Positions 54,044-64,000 of a DNA stretch of 64,000 nt are shown one piece after another. Positions within the stretch are counted from its first letter, which is position 1, and every line of letters begins with the position of its first letter. A program made the position numbers and the translations under genes. The DNA comes from Hygrocybe punicea. Its lineage: Eukaryota; Basidiomycota; Agaricomycetes; Agaricales; Hygrophoraceae. The notes below the pieces were generated by a model. It did no database searches. It was not told the origin of the DNA and was given only the letters and a program-made list of their open reading frames with translations. Where the stretch lies: contig OY744467.1 of assembly GCA_963556145.1 (NCBI GenBank), forward strand, positions 372,001 to 436,000, in the 5' to 3' direction.

Positions 54044-57000
54044 TCAGCCAGCATCTGGATGACCATTGGAGTGGATCCCTTCTACAGGGAGAGGAAGAGG
54101 ATGGTTATTAATCATAAAAGGTGGGATCTGGAGGGTTTGTGTAGCAGACATGGCTACTGTCTCTCCCATTTCTTCAGAGTTTTTATAGCAATTCCTATCT
54201 AAATTTCCCTGGTGTGAAAATCCATTTCTTATCTTTCTCCTTTCAGAAAATTCAGATTCTTCATTGTTCATGTCATCACAATGGGCTATGGACAATGCAA
54301 AAAGTTTCGAGCCATCAAATGCATTTTTGGGGATATTGAAGCATGAGATACTTTCATCTCCTTTTACTTCAGACTTATCCTTATTTAAATAAGGCTTATC
54401 CTGTAAGCATCTAATCATTTTGGTAAAATAATTCAGTTTAAGCGGAGTTTGAAATTGCGGATTATAGCGGACTAATGCCTTATTTTGTTCATAAGACTTA
54501 GTTAAAGGAATTGTAGTGGTTTCTTCAAGTTCCATAGGTAAAGTGCATAAATAGGATGTTAAGGCATGAGCAGTAGTAGCTCCTTTGATGTGATTCACTT
54601 GAGAATGGTTTGGTGTGACCATTAGTTCAAATCTGTTTGTCAAATCTTCAGGATTCTTGAATACTAAATATGTACCATCTATTCTTTCATCAATAGAAAC
54701 ATAGTTGCCTCTTTGCCATGGTCTCCCAAGTAATAAATCAAATGGCACTGTCTCTCCTATGTAAAGATTGGCATAAGTGAGGACACCACCACAAGTCAAT
54801 GGAACTTCTGAGACTAATCCTTTTAATGTTCCTTCACCTCCATTAGCATCATTCATTGTGAGAATTTTTCCTACATCCATAGGTCTTTGGATAATTTCTT
54901 TCCAGACTCTTTTACTAATCATATTTAACTGGGATCCAGTGTCAATGATGGCTTCAATAGGTCTTCTATCACATTCCATCTGAAGCCTGATTAACACTCC
55001 ACGATCCTTGGTTATGAATGAGCTTGCAATGGCAGATACCTTTGCATTCTTTCTCTTGACCATGTCTGTTAACTGCTCAGATAACTCCTTGGAAGAAGCT
55101 AATACTTCACGAATGCACAGGGTAACTGGTGTGTCAAGGATTTGATTGACAACTTGAGTTTCTCCAATATTGACTAAAATTTCAGATTGTCTAGGAGTAG
55201 GCTTTGGACGAGTTATGGCATTATGTCTTTCAGCCATGATCTTGTTCTTATCTATGTTTGCCTTGTGTCCTTGTATATGAGTCTTTGCTGGCTTTGCTGG
55301 AGAAGGATCTATCATCTCCACATCTGAATCTGTGTCTGAAGGAATATGTATTGGGGTGCTTATATCCATTGGAACAGGTTGCTTTGCATGCAGTTCTTCT
55401 GTAGGATGGAATGGGTTTGTCTTCTTGAGAGCAAAGGGTAATGGTGCGGGTATATGTGCTTGAGCTTGCTTCTGTGCTGAAAGAGGGCCGGGTTTGACTG
55501 GGCCTTTAGGAATAGGTGGCAGTACTGTGTTGGGCCTTATATTCTCTTTTCCTTTGGCTTTAATACCTGTGGGAGGATATACTCCATCTAATACTTCCTT
55601 CCTTGCTGCACCAATTTTCTGTGGTCCTCTGACTGCAGGCAGGATTTGTATTTCTTCTTCCTTAATTGTAGGTATAGTATATGCTTCAAAATCTTCTTCA
55701 GCATCAGATTGATAGTAATCAGAGAATTGATCTTGTAATACATAGAAGTGTGATTGAACATTGCTGGCCTTTTCAGCTACATGTCTATCAATTGCTTGTA
55801 CAAATGTCTCACCCATATTTCTGCGAATTATTGAGCCATCTGGATAAACAATCCTTCCAAGACCATCCTTGGTTATCTTGCCTGTCTTGAGTAATTCATT
55901 GATCTGGAAACATGTTTGCATTCCATGTCCTTGTTCTCCACAACCATAGCAGGTCATGGGTCCTCTTTGTTCATTGGAAGGAGTGAATGAATTGATAGGA
56001 GTAAACGAACTAATAGAAGGGTTTGGTGGAAGGCCAACACTATTGGCAGCTGAGATTTTGAAGGGAGGTCTTTGTGTTTGCTGTGACTGTGTTTGCTTTT
56101 GCTGAGGTTGTTTCAGCTCAGGTGGGCTAATACAGTGGGCAATGTCTGGGTCTAGCTTCAAAGCTCTATAGTATACTAGTCCATACTTTATATCATCCAA
56201 TGATAGCCTTCCCATTTGCTTGATTAAAGACTCTACTTCATTCTGGTGTGATGATGATGTGGAGGTAGACTTCTTGTCTGTCCCCTTCTTGCCATTATCT
56301 TTCTTCTCAGCCTCTTTGCTTACTGTCTTCTTAAATAGTTCATCTGAATCATATGCCTTGGATTTGAATGCCTTCTTCTTCTTGCTAGCTTTCTTTCTCT
56401 TGATGCAGGCTTCATAGTCACTAGCTGTATCATACTCTGATGAATCATCTGTATCAGAGTCTTCTGAAACAGAGTTGTCTAGTCTTCCTGGTACATCTGA
56501 ATCTGAATCTGCTAGGTTCATGTCAAACTGATTCCTTTCAAATAGAGTTTCTGCAATTTTAATGACATCTTTCATAGGGAATGGAGATGTGACATCTAAA
56601 GGTGTTGATCCAGTGTTGAGACGTGTCTCAATGATATGTCTGAGGTTCTTGTTGATTCCATGCCAGAAGTATGCAGCATTTTCATCTGCAGAGATCTTCT
56701 TCTTGCTCTCTAACCATCCTGCAATAGTAATGAACCTGCGTTCATATTGCTTCCATTTGGTGAGAGTTCTGATCTGCTTAAGTTTCCAAATGCGTGCAAG
56801 GGTCATAAGATCTCTAACAATGTATCTTGTTTCCTTTAGGGCAGCATCAAAGTAGCGAGTAATATCTTTCTCAAGAGTATTCCAGTCCTGAGATATGTAA
56901 CTTTCCAGAGCTTCAATGAGCTTGACTACTTTGGTGGAGCAGTAATCTACAATCCTTTCACATTTCTCTTTATCATTAACAGCATAGGATTTGCACATTT

Positions 57001-57121
57001 GATTGTAATGCCTTAAGAATCTCTTGACTTCTTCATAGCTTCCTTTGAATTTAGCTGGGGCAGACTTCTGCCCTAGTAGGGGCATCATGTCTGGGGTACG
57101 AGTACTGGTGCTTGTGAACAT
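54044..57121 (-). CDS. Element E Gag-protease
   Basis: 1025 aa from ATG 57121, intact. Capsid-like helices in the first 220 residues (FKGSYEEVKRFLRHYNQM ... RRFITIAGWLE), an acidic and lysine-rich linker (about 225-300), a CX2CX4HX4C zinc knuckle CYGCGEQGHGMQTC (about 395-410), a proline-rich linker, then an aspartic protease with AIIDTGSQLNMI (catalytic D-T-G) and the partner motif FDLLLGRPW. It would form the particle and cut the polyprotein. The start follows the primer block by about 48 bp. It is the best-preserved retrotransposon protein here. Confidence 0.85.
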   Translation of the reverse strand: MFTSTSTRTPDMMPLLGQKSAPAKFKGSYEEVKRFLRHYNQMCKSYAVNDKEKCERIVDYCSTKVVKLIEALESYISQDWNTLEKDITRYFDAALKETRYIVRDLMTLARIWKLKQIRTLTKWKQYERRFITIAGWLESKKKISADENAAYFWHGINKNLRHIIETRLNTGSTPLDVTSPFPMKDVIKIAETLFERNQFDMNLADSDSDVPGRLDNSVSEDSDTDDSSEYDTASDYEACIKRKKASKKKKAFKSKAYDSDELFKKTVSKEAEKKDNGKKGTDKKSTSTSSSHQNEVESLIKQMGRLSLDDIKYGLVYYRALKLDPDIAHCISPPELKQPQQKQTQSQQTQRPPFKISAANSVGLPPNPSISSFTPINSFTPSNEQRGPMTCYGCGEQGHGMQTCFQINELLKTGKITKDGLGRIVYPDGSIIRRNMGETFVQAIDRHVAEKASNVQSHFYVLQDQFSDYYQSDAEEDFEAYTIPTIKEEEIQILPAVRGPQKIGAARKEVLDGVYPPTGIKAKGKENIRPNTVLPPIPKGPVKPGPLSAQKQAQAHIPAPLPFALKKTNPFHPTEELHAKQPVPMDISTPIHIPSDTDSDVEMIDPSPAKPAKTHIQGHKANIDKNKIMAERHNAITRPKPTPRQSEILVNIGETQVVNQILDTPVTLCIREVLASSKELSEQLTDMVKRKNAKVSAIASSFITKDRGVLIRLQMECDRRPIEAIIDTGSQLNMISKRVWKEIIQRPMDVGKILTMNDANGGEGTLKGLVSEVPLTCGGVLTYANLYIGETVPFDLLLGRPWQRGNYVSIDERIDGTYLVFKNPEDLTNRFELMVTPNHSQVNHIKGATTAHALTSYLCTLPMELEETTTIPLTKSYEQNKALVRYNPQFQTPLKLNYFTKMIRCLQDKPYLNKDKSEVKGDESISCFNIPKNAFDGSKLFALSIAHCDDMNNEESEFSERRKIRNGFSHQGNLDRNCYKNSEEMGETVAMSATQTLQIPPFMINNHPLPLPVEGIHSNGHPDAG

Positions 57122-57189
57122 TGTGTATTAGAGGTATAGAAATGCTTGGGTTATTTAAATTTAAAACCCCTTGTGGTGGGCTCCAATTT

Positions 57190-57776
57190 TGTTATGTGAA
57201 TGTTTGTTTCACCAAGAATTACCGGAGTTGACTTGGTTCAGGTACCTTCTTGTTGTTCGTGGATTTCTAATATCTAAATAACCTATCAGGAAGGGGTTTG
57301 TGGGTATATGTACTATATGAATCAATAGAATGTAATAGTGAGGTCTCTTCAATTAAGAATTGAGACTTTGAGTGGGTATGAATAGCAATTGGGTGTGTGA
57401 TGTACTGAAAATACTAATATTCACTACTGGAATATAAAAATATGAACTAATGAATACTGATAACAATATTCACCAATTGAATATGGACAGTTTTGGCTAC
57501 AGGGCCTAGTCAATCAAGAGTATCTCTGACTTAAATCCAAAGCTTCAAATGCACATTGGCTACTAGTTCAGGGATATCTTTAATACCTTTTGAATACTCT
57601 GTTTTGTTTAGGATGAAACCTTAACCTTAGAAGTGTATCTAGCTGACTAATGCTGACTAATGAACTGATTGGACTGAGTGAACTGGGTGAATTCTCCTTG
57701 ATGACAAAGGGAACTCAGAGAATGATAGAATAAGAGTGAACTAGACTGGATTGCAAGCACTAGCTATTACAATGAG
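57190..57776 (-). repeat. Element E 5' LTR remnant
   Basis: On the minus strand it ends CACATAACA at 57190, four bases before the primer block. Its outer part (57466-57776) recurs inside element A (11571-11893), where the family's promoter part with TATAAATA is also seen. The outer end is cut at 57776, where transposase sequence begins. Confidence 0.65.
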
Positions 57777-57777
57777 A

Positions 57778-59710
57778 CTGCTGGATCTATATCTGGGTTG
57801 TGTTTGACTATTCCCCTGACCTTCAATACACAAAAAAATATGTTCTCATTAGCGGTTTTATCCCAGGCCCAAATAAACCAAAAATCGTTGACTCCTACTT
57901 GTATCCTGGACTGCATCATCTGTCAGCAATTCAGAAGGAAGGGCTTCCTATCTGGGATGCATCGTTGCATAAAGTGATCGAGTCACATCCATTCCTTGCT
58001 CTAACAACTGCCGATGGCCCTGGGATGGTCTATCTCAATGGTTATGTGGGCTATCATGGCAAGAATGGTTGCCGACTCTATTGTGGTACCAAAGGATGCC
58101 ATAAGCCTGGTGGGAGTCACTACTATCCAGCACTACTCAAACCAACCAACTACAACATTCGAGGCTGTGACCATGGCGACCTCAGTGCACTCAATCTCCC
58201 CTCTTGCTCGTCACAAGATTACCTTACAAATCTACGATATGTTCTCACTTCATCAACAGAGACTGAGTACAAAATACAATGCCTGAAAACCGGAATTGCG
58301 AAGCCCAGTATCTTCCTTGGAATTGATTCCAATCACACTCTTGGTATACCTGGCTGTTTCGGCTCTGATTTCATGCATGTTGCCTCTCTCAATGTTCCTG
58401 ACCATTCACTTGGCTTGTGGCACGGTATAATGGATTGTGACAAGACAGACTTGCAGGAAACTTGGGACTGGGCAGTGCTACAAGGCAACATTTGGAAAGA
58501 ACATGACCAGGCAGTAGCAGACTGTCTACCATACCTACCAGGATCTTTTGGCTGTCCCCCTCACAATCCAGCTGAGAAGATCAACAGTGGTTACAAAGCA
58601 TGGGAGTTCTTGCTCTACTTGTACGGTCTGGGCCCAGGTCTGCTCTATGGCGTCCTCCCTGACAAATACTGGCAAAACTACTGTAAGCTTGTCTATGCAA
58701 TGCGGATACTGAATCAGCATAAGATCCCAGTCAAAGACCTTCAGAATGCTCATCGGGCGATGGTGGAGTATGAGGCAGAATTTGAAGAACTTTACTACCA
58801 ATGATGGACTGATCGTCTTCATTTTGTTCACCCAAGTACCCATAGCCTTCTGCACATTGCCCCTGAAGTCATCCGTGTTGCCCTCCAATTTGCTCTTCCC
58901 AATGGACAATGGAACGCACAATTGGAAATCTTGGACAAGAGATTTGTCAGCCTTCAAACCCATACACCAATCTCTCAATGTGAGGACTTCACTGTGCCCA
59001 ACTCAATGCACTCAAGATTATGATTCCAGATCTGGAACCAAATGAAAAAGCCGCACCACGAGGATCAAAAGATATTGGCGATGGGTATTTGCTACTCTGT
59101 GCATTAGAAAGAACAGCTCATGCTGTCCATGACTGCGAGGCCATCATCATATGACAATATCACCAGCCTGACTCACCTCCAATGCAACAGCCATTCCTTG
59201 TGTCTAGGTGGGCACAAATCCAACTTCCAAATGGACAGGTTGCATGGTCACTGTAGAAAGAAGCTCTCAAACCACTTGACAAAGTGTAGATGGCAAGGAA
59301 AATAAAGGTTCGGCTTCTCACTTTTCATCATTTCTCTCACTCAAATCAACTTGCCAGTTTGATATCGATGGGATCACCAGCTTTGGAGAAGTCTACTTTT
59401 TCTTTCAATTGGAAATCAACAATGTTGAAAGGACACTTGTGCTAGTCTCAGTATACGTGGAACCAAACCACAATTTCTATGAGTTCTCACATAACACAGT
59501 ATGGACCTGCATAGACAAAGGTGATGCAGGGCTTCAGGTGATCGATGTGAAGACAATCGCTGCCATTGCGTCAATGGTTCCACGTTGATTTCCTTTCCAA
59601 CCAGATGTTCTGCGGTGGTTCTTGGTGGAAATGCCAGGGTTGGATGTTGCTAACATGGGGGGTTATCATGATATTGATGATGATCTCGAGGACTTGGCAG
59701 AGCAATGATT
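57778..59710 (+). pseudogene. Tnp2-type (CACTA-like) transposase, N-truncated, decayed
   Basis: Similarity starts directly at the junction (CWIYIWVVFDYSPDLQY), so the N-terminal half is missing. Conserved blocks in order: SGFIPGPNKPKIVDSYLYPG, GLHHLSAIQKEGLPIWDAS, ALTTADGPGM (likely catalytic Asp), HGKNGCRLYC...HKPGGSHYYP. TGA at 58802-58804 interrupts ELYYQ*WTDRLHFVHPS, and the IHFVR-type C-terminal domain follows. Later blocks survive in shifted frames: IQLPNGQVAW near 59215, VIDVKTIAAIASMVP near 59545, and MPGLDVANMGGYHDIDDD near 59630. The matching terminal CACTA repeats were not found. Confidence 0.78.
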
Positions 59711-59798
59711 TTGTGTTTTATAACAACATTGATGGCATTGATGAATGGAAACATGCTGAGAAGTACAAACTGTAAAAATTGTGGCCATACACATAAGG

Positions 59799-60801
59799 TT
59801 ATTTCCTTTGACGCTTCACCCCATGATTCTCCTTTTCCTCAAGTATCCTAACGTGATATGAATGAATCGGTTTGAGTATTAAGTGGCTGTCAGCAGCTTG
59901 CCTTGGATTATATCGTCGTTTCAACAGAACAGCAGGGGATGCATACGAGTGGGCATGATCAGCATCCTTAAGTTGACAATTTTCAAGTTTGACTTTCGAT
60001 CCGTTGAGATCGAAGGGGTAACTGTGTAAACTGTTAGTGCAGTCTTGGAAAGATCATGAATATACAAACCCTGCGGCAGGTTCTATGACCACTGTATGGT
60101 CTGGGTCAAGTTCAACATCAATCTCCTCAACTTTCTCCACCTTGACCTTCTCCTGAGCTGTCTTGACAACATTTATGACAAGCGTCTGAAAAGAAATCGG
60201 ATATATGCATCAAAAGGTCAAATTTATATAACTTACCATTGGTCTGGGTTGATGCGGGGTAAAAGAAACAGCATACGTACCAATCCCTGCATCAATACTG
60301 TCAATATCGAGCACAAGAATGTCTTTCTTGAGGTTGACTGATTTGAGGCCCTGGTTGAACGGCATGCTGGTATGAATCTGAAGTTGGAATTACGTCACAG
60401 CCACTTCTGACACTCTCCATACGGAAGACAACGACAGGCAGACAACGTCCAGGCAGACCATACCCTCCATGGACATGTTCCATTTTCAAGAGCCTACACA
60501 CAGTTCACGATTCAACAACAACTTAACTGGTCTCAGTATGGATGGTAAGTCAATTATTAGTGGAACATTAAGCTCACCTTTGTTGCGTTTCTTCTAGATG
60601 AACATTTCCCTGGCCTTCAAATGCCCATGCAAATGACTTCCACTCAACTCAGATCCAATAAAGCAGTCTCCGATATGAATAGCCTCTCTCCTGATTTACC
60701 ACCAAACATGTCTTGCAATTGGGAAGATCCAAGCATGCTCTCTAGGACAGCCCTGGGATGCACCAAGTGCAGCCAGTATATGTAATGACATACATATTTC
60801 A
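59799..60801 (-). pseudogene. 3' end of an unrecognised spliced gene, cut by Helitron 2
   Basis: Minus strand, four or more exons joined by good introns. A frame from 60801 (HPRAVLESMLGSSQLQDMFG ... ISETALLDLS) and, after a frame change, EWKSFAWAFEGQGNVHLEE lead to an intron (GTGAGC...TGTGTAG, about 60590-60492), then KMEHVHGGYGLPGRC...VVFRMES. A further shift leads to MPFNQGLKSVNLKKDILVLDIDSID, which ends at 60237. Intron 60236-60186 (51 nt), exon 60185-60070 (TLVINVVKTAQEKV...VVIEPAAG), intron 60069-60022 (48 nt), last exon 60021-59799 (YPFDLNGSKVKLENCQLKD...) and TAA. The last three exons are perfectly in phase. Family not recognised. Confidence 0.5.
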
Positions 60802-60833
60802 CTAGTGGGGTGTGGGCCATTGCTTTGCATGGC
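60802..60833 (-). other. Helitron 2 3' terminus: hairpin + CTAG
   Basis: Minus strand: hairpin arms GCCAT...ATGGC (60816-60833), 10 nt, then CTAG (60802-60805), the same as at 4906-4937. Flanking DNA starts with T and shows no further similarity to the flank of Helitron 1. Confidence 0.8.
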
Positions 60834-60870
60834 ATGTTACTCGTCCCTTCTTTTAGCAAGAGAACACATA

Positions 60871-61770
60871 TTAAGATTGAGCATATATAAACAGTACAGC
60901 ATTATTACCATTACATGACAATAAATTAATATTTGAAAAGTCATCTATATCACCTTCATTAATACAAATTGATCTGGTTGATATACCATCATGAAACCAT
61001 ACCATACTGTTGATGAATATGCGGGCAGTAAAATGTGCATCACCAAAGTACACAATTCCTCTCAATGTGTAAGCAGTGGATATGTCATCAATTGACAAGT
61101 TTATAACTTGACTAATTATTAAATTCTCAATAGAGTCAACTGTAAACATGATTAGAGGTGGAATTTTGTTAAATGCAATAAATTTAGTAATCTCTCCCCA
61201 ACACAATTGACATTTGTGCCGTTGTCTATTAACTATGATTTGAGCAAGACATGTTGAGATTGTTCCAGAAAATGAATATGAACAATGAAAGATGGCGTCA
61301 CATCTATCATTTTCCAGAATGGTTATGTTTTCACAATTGATACATTTAAGACAAGTTGAAGTCATTGGTTGATTTGCTTTCATTATATAATGGGCCAAAT
61401 CACTTATGGCAATGCCAACTTGACCATAAGGAAATATTTCGGGTTTATCTTGATGCAATAAATGTCTGATTGTATTTCTAACTGTTTCTAAATCTGTTGT
61501 GTGATTCTTGGATCGTTTGAATCCTAAGCTCAAAATCTTTAATATTTCATTGATGCTATTGAATCTTTTTTTCCAACTTGATGGATCTTCATTCCATATT
61601 GGTAGTAATATTGTAAAGAGTGAATCATAAGCACAGCTCCAATCTTCCGCATCCCATATAAACCCTTTTGGTTCATTTAATTCAATAGTACTTGTTTTTC
61701 ATCTTTTTTTCACTATGGAAGATGAACTTACAACTTGTTGTAATTTTCGTTTTTTATTTTGCAATACATT
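60871..61770 (-). pseudogene. Helitron 2 protease-like (USP-like) domain with one stop
   Basis: Nearly the same protein as 3873-4868: Cys box DWSCAYDSLFTILL, zinc-type cysteines (CLKCINC, CQLCWG) and His-box-like TLRGIVYFGDAHFTARI. At about 61700 the codon for Gln in copy 1 (AGA CAA) is TGA (AGA TGA), which stops the frame. The 220-codon frame 60871-61533 is downstream of the Cys box. Confidence 0.7.
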
Positions 61771-63239
61771 GGCCGTCGAATTTTTATGAGCACACATGGT
61801 TTGCATATCCATTTACATGTGTCATCTAGCACTGGACCTTTGATATCCTCCATTGGATCAGAACAATGATATCGTTCACATCTTGTGATTCCCATATTGT
61901 CTCTAGTTAATATTTTCAGATTAACCTTCGTCTTTGACAATAAAGACATGTTTTTCAATGCAACCAATTGACCACATACAGCACACCCACTTTCTTGGAA
62001 ACATTCAGGTGATGTATCTCTGCACCAGTTGCTGATTATGGTTTCCTTCAATTCAATAGATGGAGGAGGAGGAGGAAATAATTGCTCATCTGACTTGTCC
62101 AATTCTTCTTTCATTTGAGCCTGAGTTTCTTCTTTGCCGCACTCATATGTTTCTGTCATTTTTTGTCTTCTGTACCACTGTTTACACAGGTCTTTATGTG
62201 ATTTAATATCATGCACATGAAAAATAGAAACATGAGTATCACAAGCTGAACAATTATGCCTCATTAATGCCACAGATAGATCTTGTCCATGTAATCTTTG
62301 TAATGTCTTTGACAAATATATACCATGTGTTGTTGTTATTTCACCAATATCCTTCACTGTCAAATTTGGCAGAAGTTCATGTAAAGGCATTTTAACACAT
62401 GCATATGTTTTTCTATCTTCATATAAAGTGTTGGCTGTTTGTTCATCAATATGCCCCACATATTTGAATAATATGTCAGAATAATGGTTGATATTATCAG
62501 ATGGTAGCATAAAAGATTGAAGAAAGCTAAACTTGAATGTTGGTATTCGTTTACCACCACCAATGTAGTCATATCTATGAAGGAAATTTATATATAAAGA
62601 TTTAAACAAGTGTCCGAATAAATTCAAATTGAACACAATTATGTTTGAACGGCTATGCCATATTATGAAACATAGTGTGGTCCACAGCAACGTTGCATGT
62701 GATAGAGAACTAGTAATACAATGAAATAAATATGTTTTGAAATCATGTCGTCTCAATAGCGATCGCATGAGCAATGCTTTGATCATTTTACAATGACATT
62801 GGACAGTGATAGGTTTGAGAAGACAATACAAAGCAAAGAGATATTTAGGAGGTAAGAAATATGTTCTTGCATATTGAATAGAACGTATTCGCATTTTGAA
62901 GGTGCTATTTTTAAATGTAGTCCAAACGAATAATGGATCGACTGTCAAGTTATCTTTTGTTTCTTTTGTTATTCCAATGATCTTTACATATAGTGTTGCA
63001 TTTATTTGCATCAATATTGTTGCATCGCCCTGATCTGGGGCCAACTCATGTTCTATGAGTTTTCTTTGAAAAACATCCAATTCTTGGGTCAAGGTCGATA
63101 TCACAGGACAGGAAATTGGTTCAGGAGAGATATACATAAGTTTGTCTTGGCATAGTTGTGGAAATAATGTTGCATTTGCAAGGAAATATAGATAAGTCAA
63201 ACATGCAATGCAGACACGGATGATGTTGTGGGGATTCAT
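61728..63239 (-). pseudogene. Helitron 2 N-terminal cysteine-rich region, fused by deletion
   Basis: 503-codon frame. The second half has the features of the N-terminal region of agaricomycete Helitron proteins: HNCSACDTHVSIFHVHD, then CAVCGQLVALKNMS and GPVLDDTCKWICKPC (the domain that normally precedes the Helitron N-terminal and Rep domains). Right after CKPC the sequence jumps into DNA homologous to 3945-4010 of copy 1, in a different frame, and stops. The junction lies near 61790 around GCTCATAAAAATTC. The first 200 residues (hydrophobic and His-rich) are not recognised. Confidence 0.6.
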
Positions 63240-64000
63240 AAGGATTTGTGACAGTAAGAGGAAACACCGCCCATTTAACTAGTCAAGTGGTTCGGATCAT
63301 GAATAACAATTAACACAATGGGATTGATCATATGACATTATATTATTTGTAAGCTTTTCCCAAAACACCATAAGGCGTGCCTGAATCTTTAGAAATCTGT
63401 GTTTACTTTTTTTATTCCATTCTATGTTCCTGTGACATGCCTTGATACAGGCCAAAAATGCATCTGTATCATGAATAGCTGCCTTACGATCTTATTAGGG
63501 GTCTGGCTGACAAGACATTGATCAAACCGACTGAGAAGAACAATGGTACCCCCTTTTAAGATATTTTGTGGATTTAATCTTCAGAGTCTCAGTGATATTT
63601 ATTTCTAGCTTGCTCAACAGACAAAACAGGTATTGAAGTTGAACAACCAGGCTGTTTGACAACTGTGCATATTTGACAATTGCTTGGTAATTCATGGAAA
63701 TTATCATTGTTCTTCATCCTTGTTAGAAATACATTGTCATTTTTATGGAGCTGTACGTATCATTCCCACACAAGTATACTGTATTATTCCGGTACCAAAG
63801 AGTCATAGCTCCCCTTGGAGTGACAGTTATATCTTCCACTACAAGAGGGGGTTTTGTTACTCTTGTATCATTGTATCCTCATTTAATAGGTTCATAAAGT
63901 TCGTGATTCTGGTTTCTTACATATATTCAATTTGAATTTTCATTAGCCCGAATGAGAGTCATCTCAGGTTGTCCTTCTCAAGTTGAGTGTGTAGGTGGTT

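Larger units (their letters stand above)
42241..57776 (-). mobile_element. Gypsy element E (minus strand), split by FB2
   Basis: Reads right to left: LTR remnant (57190-57776), primer-site block TGGAGCCCACCACAAGG (57169-57185), gag-protease, a long serine/proline-rich middle region, then RT-RNase H-integrase N-terminus cut at about 42241 by the Copia element. FB2 (44450-50719) interrupts it between the middle region and pol. It is AT-richer and has longer intact frames than A and C. The same primer block as A, C and D suggests use of the same tRNA. Confidence 0.82.
60802..63239 (-). mobile_element. Helitron 2, internally deleted (minus strand)
   Basis: Same family as Helitron 1 but with the complementary parts: an N-terminal cysteine-rich region joined directly to the C-terminal protease-like domain. 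Everything between (Rep, helicase) is missing. The 3' end at 60802-60805 is CTAG with hairpin. The 5' end was not identified; it lies at or beyond about 63240. Stretch 63240-64000 contains no recognisable gene and may be the 5' end of this element or flanking DNA. Confidence 0.75.

Noticed and set aside
60537..60780. Plus-strand exon pair with intron GTAAGT...TTCTAG and a 60-codon frame ending CSQYM
   Set aside because: The minus strand gives more exons, all with good signals and in phase at the 3' end; the plus-strand frame is probably a mirror effect, though not excluded.
63240..64000. Short frames at the right edge (for example 63684-63935)
   Set aside because: No recognisable domain or splice structure; possibly Helitron 5' end or flank.

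Overview
The window looks like a piece of an agaricomycete (mushroom-type basidiomycete) nuclear genome. The reasons are short GT-AG introns of about 46-75 nt, a RecQ-type helicase with the cysteine-rich tail seen in basidiomycete repeat regions, Helitron proteins with a cysteine-rich N-terminus, a Tnp2-type transposase, a DIRS-type element and several Gypsy and Copia retrotransposons. I found no convincing intact host gene. It is a transposon graveyard with insertions inside insertions, and most ends can be fixed from target-site duplications (TSDs).

Layout. 1-2027: 3' part of a DIRS-like tyrosine-recombinase retrotransposon. 2290-4937: 5'-truncated Helitron (PIF1 helicase, then a cysteine-protease-like domain) ending in hairpin + CTAG, inserted in a decayed RecQ-like gene (4938-6464). 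7209-18675: Gypsy element A (784-bp LTRs, TSD ATGG), which split an unrecognised spliced minus-strand gene (6647-7014 and 18676-19215). A carries a solo LTR of its own family, a fragment of another LTR that replaced its RT, and a 1469-bp Copia-type solo LTR. 20097-39788: Gypsy element C, a relative of A. It carries a non-autonomous LTR element D (23323-28336), itself hit by a hAT-like element with an 8-bp TSD (26482-27558), and a 4.9-kb palindromic element FB1 (32168-37106). 40098-42240: internally deleted Copia element. 42241-57776: AT-richer Gypsy element E on the minus strand, split by a 6.3-kb palindromic element FB2 (44450-50719, 9-bp TSD). 57778-59710: Tnp2 transposase remnant. 59799-60801: 3' end of an unrecognised spliced gene, cut by a second, internally deleted Helitron (60802 to about 63240).

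Most unusual content. (1) Both A and C carry, antisense to pol and between integrase and 3' LTR, a three-exon gene with matching splice sites: a 60-residue N-terminal exon, a coiled-coil exon and a cysteine-cluster exon. (2) FB1 and FB2 are large foldback elements with different ends and different subterminal minisatellites (about 34 bp and 44 bp), yet they share a related core cassette: promoter-like block, short exon, intron and acidic-repeat exon. (3) The Helitron carries a C-terminal domain resembling ubiquitin-specific proteases.

Decay is mostly by transitions. Several premature stops are TGA at positions where TGG or CGA is expected. Two of them are shared by A and C, which suggests copying from an already damaged parent or tolerance of the stop.
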